Positions 37,500-42,888 of a DNA stretch of 42,888 nucleotides are shown here, piece by piece. The first letter of the stretch is position 1, and each line of letters begins with the position of its first letter. This DNA is from Coriobacteriia bacterium (lineage in GTDB: Bacteria > Actinomycetota > Coriobacteriia > WRKU01 > WQUG01), in the NCBI GenBank assembly GCA_009778715.1, contig WRFR01000013.1, positions 1-42,888 of the forward strand, given 5' to 3'. The position numbers were made by a program, and so were the translations under genes. Under the pieces are notes generated by a model. It searched no databases and was not told the DNA's origin. It saw only the letters and a program-made list of their open reading frames with translations.

Positions 37500-37861
37500 G
37501 ACTTGTCCTTTTTCGCTTTTGGAGCCGGTTTTGCTGGCTTGGGATAGACGACACGCAGCAGGTAGGCCAGCTCGGCGATGACCAGGATCGGCGCCGCGAA
37601 CAACACCACCATGGCCAACGCATTTTGCTTGTTATAGACCGCGATCAACACGATCATCAGAAGGAGAAGCACCATGTAGAGGCCGCCGCACAGGGCGTAG
37701 ATGGACAGCGGCTCGCGCGGTACGTTGTGAAACATCTTGCGGTTGCGCCGTTTGGAGCGCATCGTATCGATCATCATCCAGACGCCGAAAATCCCAATCA
37801 GGATAAAGAAGGCGAAAAAGATATACATCCCTGGGCCAAGCAGGCTGATCTGTCCAGGCAT
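37496..37861 (-). CDS. Small membrane protein between purQ and purL, unknown function
   Basis: A 121-residue protein with three predicted membrane segments (~12-32 [20 protein letters not shown], ~56-76 [18 protein letters not shown], ~82-104 [20 protein letters not shown]). A basic RSKRRNRK loop follows the first segment and the tail is Lys/Pro-rich ([14 protein letters not shown]). I recognise no family. It overlaps the purQ stop by one base and the purL start by four, so it is tightly coupled to both. That makes cotranscription certain and a link to purine synthesis or uptake possible, but nothing in the sequence shows a function. Confidence 0.85.
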   Translation of the reverse strand: MPGQISLLGPGMYIFFAFFILIGIFGVWMMIDTMRSKRRNRKMFHNVPREPLSIYALCGGLYMVLLLLMIVLIAVYNKQNALAMVVLFAAPILVIAELAYLLRVVYPKPAKPAPKAKKDKS

Positions 37862-38577
37862 CAGCGCACCCCCTCAGTCACCAAAGCAAGCACGGTCGTG
37901 AAAAACGCCGGCCCATCAGTTGTATAACTGGCCTGCGGATCGACCGCGCGCTCAGGGTGAGGCATGAGGCCAAAGACGTTTCCCGCCGCGTTGCTGACGC
38001 CAGCGATCGCGTCAAGCGCACCATTGGGCGCGCCATGCCGGGGCAGGTCGGCGCCATCCTCCTCGCAGTAGCGCAGGATAACGCGCCCTGCCGTGCCGTC
38101 GCGGAGTCCCTCCAGCGTGGAAGGATCGCAGTAGTAATTGCCCTCGCCGTGATTGATGGGCAAATGCAGGACCGTGCCCTGGGGCAGATCCAGCCAGTCA
38201 CAGCTGGCCTCAGCGCGCAAAGCGACGTTGCGGCAGATGAACTTCAGGCGCGCGTTGCGGATGAGCGCGCCCGGCAAAAGATGGGCCTCAGTCAAGATTT
38301 GAAAACCGTTGCAGATACCCAGGACCGGACGCCCCGTCTCAGCAAAGCGGATCACTTCTTCCATCACCGGGCTGAAGCGCGCGACCGCGCCAGCGCGCAG
38401 GTAGTCGCCGTAGGAAAACCCTCCCGGCAGCACCAGCGCCTGGCAGTCGCCCAAATCCCGCTCTCCATGCCAGAGATAACGCGCCGTGATCCCCAGCTGC
38501 TCGCAGGCATAGGCGACATCCTGCTCGCAATTACTCCCGGGGAAAACGACGACTCCGACCTTCGCGCCAGCGGCCAT
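37861..38577 (-). CDS. purQ: Phosphoribosylformylglycinamidine synthase subunit PurQ (glutaminase)
   Basis: Glutamine amidotransferase class I subunit that supplies ammonia to PurL. The 238-residue protein has VGVVVFPGSNCEQDVAYACE, the oxyanion and nucleophile region VLGICNGFQILTEAHLLPGA with catalytic Cys, and the His-Glu pair in FGLMPHPERAVDP. The core matches known PurQ proteins throughout. ATG 38577 overlaps the purS stop by one base (TGATG). The frame is open 20 codons further upstream, but there it would overlap purS. Confidence 0.98.
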   Translation of the reverse strand: MAAGAKVGVVVFPGSNCEQDVAYACEQLGITARYLWHGERDLGDCQALVLPGGFSYGDYLRAGAVARFSPVMEEVIRFAETGRPVLGICNGFQILTEAHLLPGALIRNARLKFICRNVALRAEASCDWLDLPQGTVLHLPINHGEGNYYCDPSTLEGLRDGTAGRVILRYCEEDGADLPRHGAPNGALDAIAGVSNAAGNVFGLMPHPERAVDPQASYTTDGPAFFTTVLALVTEGVR

Positions 38578-38822
38578 CACGACTCGCTCTCGATCCGGTA
38601 ATCCTCGATCACGGGATTGGCGAGGAGTTTCTCGCACATGGTCTCGACGCGCGCGCGTTGCGCGGCGTCCGGCTCTCCGGCAACCTCGAGCGTGATGTAC
38701 TTGCCGATGCGCACGGAGTCGACCTCGTCGAACTCCATTTGCTGCAGGGCGCGCTCCGCCGTCGCGCCCGCCGGATCAAAGATGCCCTGCTTATAGGTCA
38801 CATAGATCTGATAGCGTGCCAC
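38577..38822 (-). CDS. purS: Phosphoribosylformylglycinamidine synthase subunit PurS
   Basis: Small subunit that bridges PurL and PurQ. The 81-residue protein shows the family pattern YVTYKQGIFDPAGATAERAL, VDSVRIGKYITLEV and CEKLLANPVIEDYRIE. The start is GTG 38822 with AGGAGG in front; the open frame runs 16 codons upstream without a ribosome site. The order purS, purQ, then a small gene, purL is as expected for this complex. Confidence 0.96.
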   Translation of the reverse strand: MARYQIYVTYKQGIFDPAGATAERALQQMEFDEVDSVRIGKYITLEVAGEPDAAQRARVETMCEKLLANPVIEDYRIESES

Positions 38823-38832
38823 GGTCGTCCTC

Positions 38833-39345
38833 CTATTTCTTCTTGCTGTCCTGCTGTTTGCGGGCCTCAAGCTGGGCCTGCTTCGTGAGCGGGCGGATCT
38901 TCTTGAAGTCGAGCACCCAGGTCGCCACGACCAGGATCACCGCCACTACCGTCAAGCCCATTGAGATGTAGTTCCAGGGCGGTGTCTGCGAAAGGTCTTT
39001 GTTCGCGTTCATGATGAGCGAAGGTACCAGGGCCACGATAGCGCACAGGATCAGGATCCACCAGATGCGGCGCCAGCGTTTGTATTCGGGAGTATCGGGC
39101 ATGATGGGAGCCTCTCTTTTAGTTGATGATTTCGAGGACGATTTGGTTTTGGATTGGTTGGAGCGGGCCTGCGCCATGAATTTCTCGCGGCGTGTCTTGG
39201 GCTTGGCCTTGGAAGACTTCGAGCTGCTGGGGCTCTCGCGCTTGATCTTTGCCGAGGCGGCAGACTTGCGGGTCGAGCCGCTGGTCTCGTCGCTGCGGCT
39301 GGCGTTTTGATAACGCTTATTCAAAGGGGATCGACGGGTCATGGT
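38833..39345 (-). CDS. Membrane protein with Ser/Lys-rich N-terminus, between purC and purS; unknown function
   Basis: A 170-residue protein. The first ~80 residues are low-complexity Ser/Lys/Arg (SSSKSSKAKPKTRREKF), then come two membrane segments (WWILILCAIVALVPSLIM and YISMGLTVVAVILVVATWVL) and a basic tail. I recognise no family. The start is uncertain: ATG 39345 leaves a 43-base gap after purC, while ATG 39108 has a GAGAGG site and would give a 91-residue protein without the Ser/Lys-rich part. The stop is ten bases before the purS start, so it belongs to the purine operon. A role there cannot be read from the sequence. Confidence 0.7.
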   Translation of the reverse strand, partial: TMTRRSPLNKRYQNASRSDETSGSTRKSAASAKIKRESPSSSKSSKAKPKTRREKFMAQARSNQSKTKSSSKSSTKREAPIMPDTPEYKRWRRIWWILILCAIVALVPSLIMNANKDLSQTPPWNYISMGLTVVAVILVVATWVLDFKKIRPLTKQAQLEARKQQDSKKK

Positions 39346-39388
39346 ATAAGGTGACTTCCTTCCTGGGTCGGGAGCAGCGGGCGTCGGA

Positions 39389-40297
39389 TCAGCGGGCGTT
39401 GCTCTCGCCGATGGGCGAAAATGGCTGGCCCGTGATGATCTCGAAGGCCTGGATATACTTGGCGCTGGTCGCCTTGATGACCTCGGGCGGCAGCGCGGGC
39501 GGCTCTTCGCCGGACTTGGGATCCCAGCCGGTCGAGCGCACAAACTCGCGCACGTACTGCTTGTCAAAGCTGGGCTGCACCGAGCCAGGCGCGTAGCCCT
39601 CCGCTGGCCAGAAACGCGAGCTGTCAGGGGTCAGCACCTCGTCAGCAAGAATGAGAGTGCCGGTTGCCGGGTCAGCGCCGAACTCGAACTTCGTGTCCGC
39701 GATGATGATGCCGCGCGTGGCGGCGTAGTCGGCAGCTTTCTGATAGAGCGCGAGCGTCGTGTCGCGCAGGGCGGTCGCGCCGGCCTCGCCGATGAGGTCG
39801 ACCAGGCGCTCGAAGCTGATGTTCTCATCATGGTCGCCGATCTCGGCCTTGGTGCTGGGGGTGAAGAGTGGGGCGTCGAACTTGCTCGCCTCGACAAGAC
39901 CCGCAGGTAGCTTGATGCCGCAGAGCGTACCGGTTGCCTGGTAGTCCTTCAGGCCGGAGCCCGTCAGGTAGCCGCGCACGATGCACTCCGCCGGATACAT
40001 GGACGCCTTGCGCACAAGCATGCTGCGCCCGCGCAGGTAGTCTGCATAGGGAGCAAAGCGCTCGGGCAGGTCTTCGACGTCAGCGCTGATGAAGTGCGTG
40101 GCGACTACATCGGCGAAGAAATCAAACCAGAACTGCGAGATGCGTGTCAGGATCTCGCCCTTGTAGGGGATCGTTTCTGGCAGAATAATGTCGAAGACAG
40201 AGATGCGGTCGCTTGCGACCATCAGCAGCTGGTCACCCAAGTCATAGATGTCGCGTACTTTGCCCTGTTGATCGGGGCGAAAGTCTAAAGATTGCAC
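39389..40297 (-). CDS. purC: SAICAR synthetase
   Basis: Joins aspartate to CAIR with ATP to give SAICAR. The 302-residue protein is the longer type of PurC. Recognised blocks are GKVRDIYDLGDQLLMVASDR, then ISVFDIILPETIPYKGEILT, VRKASMYPAECIVRGYLTGS, IIIADTKFEFG and LADEVLTPDSSRFWP. The GTG at 40297 follows AGGAGG. It is the first gene of the purine cluster in transcription order, with a promoter candidate about 55 bases upstream. Confidence 0.98.
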   Translation of the reverse strand: MQSLDFRPDQQGKVRDIYDLGDQLLMVASDRISVFDIILPETIPYKGEILTRISQFWFDFFADVVATHFISADVEDLPERFAPYADYLRGRSMLVRKASMYPAECIVRGYLTGSGLKDYQATGTLCGIKLPAGLVEASKFDAPLFTPSTKAEIGDHDENISFERLVDLIGEAGATALRDTTLALYQKAADYAATRGIIIADTKFEFGADPATGTLILADEVLTPDSSRFWPAEGYAPGSVQPSFDKQYVREFVRSTGWDPKSGEEPPALPPEVIKATSAKYIQAFEIITGQPFSPIGESNAR

Positions 40298-40353
40298 GTT
40301 TGTTGCCTCCTGAATTTGTGCCTGAAATCAAGCAAGATGTATGGGAAGTCCCT

Positions 40354-40362
40354 ATTGTATCA
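40354..40362 (-). promoter_or_regulatory. Candidate promoter of the purine cluster (extended -10)
   Basis: Minus-strand TGATACAAT (TG extension plus TACAAT) lies about 55 bases upstream of the purC start. No clear -35 is visible. I see no obvious purine-repressor operator or guanine riboswitch in the short leader. Confidence 0.45.
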
Positions 40363-40436
40363 CGGGCAGGGAAAGCTCCTTATTTTGGCAGCTTTGAGAA
40401 CGCACAATTTCTTCACCAGGGGCTAATAATCTTCTC

Positions 40437-41219
40437 CTATGATATCTTTTGAATGCTTACAGAATGAGTTATAGCGTCATAGGTAAAAATTCGGAAATCA
40501 CCCATAGATTTAGAATCCGCACCATTAATAGTCGCGATAAAAATAAATCGATGGTCATCCAGCTGATAATAATCACCATTTGCAAGAAATGAATATTGCG
40601 GATCTTTTGAAAGCCCATCAAGATAGTGTGCGTTAGGATTAGATGTAGCTAGGTCAGATACACCCCCAGAAAATTGCTTTGCTATTTCTTTCTCGCCCAT
40701 ATACGTTATTTTCAGAATATGTGTTTCTGCATCATACACGTAAGTTTTTGTAGAAGGAAACCCAAGTTCAAGTAAATAGCTCGGCGAACTGTCAGTCAGA
40801 TTATTTCTCATTATTACTTTATTACCATCCGATGTGCAAAATATCTCAGTATGGACTGAACCCTGAAAATAATTCATCTTGATCTTTTTAAGGTTAATCA
40901 TACTATCAACGGTCCAATTTCCTTTTTGATTTATCATGCAAATAAGATAATAATTGTTGTAAAGAATCAGCCGAGATGGCGAAGCGAAGGCGATGTCACA
41001 AATCGGAATATCGGGCGACATCAAATTCGTGATAGTAATAGCGTTATGTGCTGATTTGCCTACCAGCACTTCCTTGTTGATGGGCAATACAGACCAGATT
41101 AAAGCACCAATATTAGCAATGAGAATGATTATTGCCAGAACAATTAGAAAAGGATGCTTGTGGGCGCCTTTTGCACGCTGCCCAGAAGACATGTGTGATG
41201 TCTGCTTCTCTCGCCCCAT
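40437..41219 (-). CDS. Membrane-anchored extracytoplasmic protein, unknown; paralogue of the gene at 41844
   Basis: A 260-residue protein with one N-terminal membrane segment (FLIVLAIIILIANIGALIWSV) and a ~215-residue outer domain of alternating strands. It shares much of its length with the gene at 41844: both have PSRLILYxxxYLICM-like stretches, YFQGSV/YLQGSV, IAKQFSG/ITKQFSG, SNPNAHYLDGLSKDPQYSFL and the end ITHSVSIQKI. I recognise no family; regular short strands could suggest a beta-propeller-like or lipoprotein-like fold, but that is a guess. ATG 41219 has GGAGG six bases upstream and is preferred over an ATG at 41267. The region is clearly AT-richer than the purine cluster. Confidence 0.8.
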   Translation of the reverse strand: MGREKQTSHMSSGQRAKGAHKHPFLIVLAIIILIANIGALIWSVLPINKEVLVGKSAHNAITITNLMSPDIPICDIAFASPSRLILYNNYYLICMINQKGNWTVDSMINLKKIKMNYFQGSVHTEIFCTSDGNKVIMRNNLTDSSPSYLLELGFPSTKTYVYDAETHILKITYMGEKEIAKQFSGGVSDLATSNPNAHYLDGLSKDPQYSFLANGDYYQLDDHRFIFIATINGADSKSMGDFRIFTYDAITHSVSIQKIS

Positions 41220-41409
41220 TGGTTCCTCCATCCCTTTTATTGCTTGCTTTTTACTAATTAGCGCCATCTTTCATTTTGGCAATCACGACATAGTCAGTTC
41301 CTATGGTATCTGTGTGCAAACAAAATAAGCCTCGCTTTTCAATCCTATTCATGCCTGCACGAGCATCAAAGCTATTAACAGGTTTCCCATACAGTACACA
41401 GCGTTACTT

Positions 41410-41697
41410 TCATTTCGCGTGTGCGAGCATACTCTGAGGCAGGCTCGTTGACCGTCCTTTTCGCCACCGGTATATTCTTTCGTTTATGGCAAACAATAGA
41501 GCCAAATTTATTATGAAAGGGGCTGGAATAATTGTGAAGCTCTCCAATAAAGAAGTCGACGCACTATTGTAGTGGAGCCATTCAATTGGTGCGCAAAACG
41601 CATATAAGTTATTGTTCTTGCTAAAGGATAATAACGACAGGACAATGAGCTCAACTATTATCGCAAGAACGTGAAATAGTATTTTTCTGAATTTCAT
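41410..41697 (-). CDS. Small two-helix membrane protein, unknown
   Basis: A 95-residue protein with two membrane segments (ILFHVLAIIVELIVLSLLSF and FTIIPAPFIINLALLFAI), joined by a polar loop, then a basic stretch (RIYRWRKGRS). No family is recognised. GGAGG precedes ATG 41697. It lies between the two paralogous anchored proteins and is AT-rich like them. Confidence 0.65.
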   Translation of the reverse strand: MKFRKILFHVLAIIVELIVLSLLSFSKNNNLYAFCAPIEWLHYNSASTSLLESFTIIPAPFIINLALLFAINERIYRWRKGRSTSLPQSMLAHAK

Positions 41698-41843
41698 TCA
41701 TGCCTCCAATTAAGAGCTTAAGGCGTTAGGGAAAGAATGAGCCACTCGCATTTCTTATCTGGCGCTAGCTTTCTTTTCATGTATCTATCTTCAACCCTTC
41801 TCATTCAGAGCGCCTGCTCGTGCGATCCAACACTCTGTAACCT

Positions 41844-42695
41844 TTACTGTATTTTCTGAACACTGACTGAATGGGTTTCCTCATTATAGGTAAAAATTCG
41901 AAAATTATTCCTGTACGCAGTGCCTCCATTATTCAGAGTTGTTACAAAAATGAACTGATGATCATCTAGCTGATAGCTAGGGAAATTCAATAAAAACGAA
42001 TACTCTGAGTCTTTCGAGAGGCCATTAAGAAAGTGGGAGGCAGGATTAGTCGCAGACAAATCAGATGCATCACCAGAAAACTGCTTGGTTATCTCTTCCT
42101 CACTTATCTGCGCCACCTCCAGTACCCCTGTCCCTGTATTGTAGAGATAGGTCTTTTTTGCAGAAGAACTAAGTTCTGCTAGATCCTCAGATGTGCCCTC
42201 ATTTCTCATCACAAGTTTATCGCCTGCAGGTGAACAGTATACCTTTGTCAGAACTGAACCTTGCAAGTAACCCAAACCAAGTCTATTGAGATTTACGACA
42301 CTCCTTACAACCCATTTCCCTTGTTGATTTGTCATGCAGATGAGATAAGAATCATCGTGATATATGAGTTGAGACGGCGAAACGAAATCAACGTTAGAAA
42401 GTGGGAGATCCGGCGTATACCAATTTGAAATAGCAATGGCAGCACGCGCTGGTTTGCCCATGAGTGTTTTCACGTGGGTAATGTATATACCTGCACCAAT
42501 ACTGATAATTACTAGTATCGTTACTATTGAAAAAACTAGGAGAACAACAGAACGCCAGCGAGCAACAACTACCCGCTGTTCGATTGGACTATCAGGCATA
42601 TTGGAATCTGTAGGTTTCACATTATTCCCGCCATTTCTCTGCTTCTTTTCCCCTTCTTCATCATCACTCTCCTCTAATATTTGGTATGAAAACAA
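41844..42695 (-). CDS. Membrane-anchored extracytoplasmic protein, unknown; paralogue of the gene at 40437
   Basis: A 283-residue reading frame with one membrane segment (VVLLVFSIVTILVIISIGAG) and an outer domain similar to the neighbour at 40437 (ending EETHSVSVQKIQ). The N-terminus is doubtful. The frame can start only at TTG 42695 or GTG 42620, while a good GAGGAG with ATGs behind it (near 42672) serves another frame that stops after 14 codons. This could mean a frameshift near the start or a sequencing error. The pair looks like a tandem duplication that has diverged. Function unknown. Confidence 0.75.
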   Translation of the reverse strand: MFSYQILEESDDEEGEKKQRNGGNNVKPTDSNMPDSPIEQRVVVARWRSVVLLVFSIVTILVIISIGAGIYITHVKTLMGKPARAAIAISNWYTPDLPLSNVDFVSPSQLIYHDDSYLICMTNQQGKWVVRSVVNLNRLGLGYLQGSVLTKVYCSPAGDKLVMRNEGTSEDLAELSSSAKKTYLYNTGTGVLEVAQISEEEITKQFSGDASDLSATNPASHFLNGLSKDSEYSFLLNFPSYQLDDHQFIFVTTLNNGGTAYRNNFRIFTYNEETHSVSVQKIQ

Positions 42696-42707
42696 AGTAC
42701 CATACAG

Positions 42708-42888
42708 CTACTTCTTGATATCAGCCGTCTTTTTGAGTTGAGCAACCAGCGCGTTGACCGCAGAGGAGCGAGCATCATTGAGGTAGTCAGCCTTAATCTC
42801 ATCTTTGAGATCTGCAAAGCTCCCCGCGCCTGCGTAACGATCTTTATGAGAGTTGTAGTAGCCTTGCAGTTTCGCATCAGTAGCTGAA
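42708..42888 (-). CDS. 3' end of a SurA/PrsA-type foldase-like gene (partial)
   Basis: The last 59 codons of a gene that continues beyond the window. The readable C-terminus (SATDAKLQGYYNSHKDRYAG, then GSFADLKDEIKADYLND, then AVNALVAQLKKTADIKK) matches the usual end of SurA/PrsA/PpiC-type proteins, where a tQYYxxHKxxY helix is followed by an amphipathic final helix. The foldase at 3181-4611 has a comparable tQDYYTQHKNDF and a similar final helix. It may lack a rotamase domain, since the YY helix lies so close to the end. Stop TAG at 42708-42710. Confidence 0.55.
   Translation of the reverse strand, partial: SATDAKLQGYYNSHKDRYAGAGSFADLKDEIKADYLNDARSSAVNALVAQLKKTADIKK

Noticed and set aside
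40437..42695. Toxin-antitoxin or phage-defence genes in the AT-rich right end
   Set aside because: The proteins are single-pass membrane proteins with no nuclease, kinase or other defence motif I can recognise.
42674..42877. 67-codon open frame on the minus strand at the window end
   Set aside because: It is out of frame with the foldase-like C-terminus at 42708-42888, whose sequence matches a known family.

Overview
The window looks like chromosomal DNA of a GC-rich, Gram-positive actinobacterium, most likely of the class Coriobacteriia. That placement is an inference. It rests on a V/A-type ATPase operon in place of an F-type one, a very large MalT-like LuxR regulator, LPXTG-type surface pili, small PurL plus PurS and PurQ, and T-box control. 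Every gene I can support lies on the minus strand, so transcription runs from high to low coordinates throughout.

Layout by coordinate. 1-111 is A/G homopolymer sequence that looks like a contig-end artefact. 376-8154 carries mfd, a membrane-anchored PpiC/PrsA-type foldase, enolase, a protein with a degenerate methyltransferase domain, and a DivIC/FtsB-type division protein. 8456-15649 is a sortase-dependent pilus locus: large beta-helix tip protein, FctA-like major pilin, class B sortase, LPKTG pilin. A LuxR/MalT-like ATPase regulator (15972-18557) lies directly upstream of it. 18572-22432 holds endonuclease III (nth), purH and a lipoprotein ABC substrate-binding protein headed by a T-box riboswitch. 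Its specifier reads UGG (Trp), so the protein is probably TrpX. 22574-31703 is a ten-gene V-type ATPase operon (G/H-like, I, K, E, C, F, A, B, D, then a small membrane protein) with a good promoter at 31812-31839. 31995-40297 is the de novo purine cluster, transcribed purC, unknown, purS, purQ, unknown, purL, purF, purM, purN. 40437-42888 is more AT-rich and holds two paralogous membrane-anchored proteins of unknown function, one small membrane protein, and the 3' end of a foldase-like gene cut by the window edge.

How the genes work together. The purine cluster encodes most steps from PRPP to SAICAR, and purH supplies the last two steps to IMP; purD, purE, purK and purB are not here. The pilus genes form a self-contained assembly module: tip adhesin, shaft, polymerising sortase, wall-anchored base. 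Its regulator is probably the adjacent LuxR protein.

The most unusual signal is a 31-bp palindromic repeat (TGACAAAA...TTYTGTCA) present four times, only in the purine cluster. Two copies form a perfect 37-bp-arm hairpin between purM and purN. One copy is translated in frame near the N-terminus of PurL. One sits at the purL/purF junction, where it helps create the purF start codon and encodes part of the PurF propeptide. Other points of interest are a Trp T-box over an orphan substrate-binding protein, a class B sortase paired with a non-LPXTG pilin, tandem repeats before the pilus operon and at the 3' end of purN, and a probable leaderless mfd mRNA.
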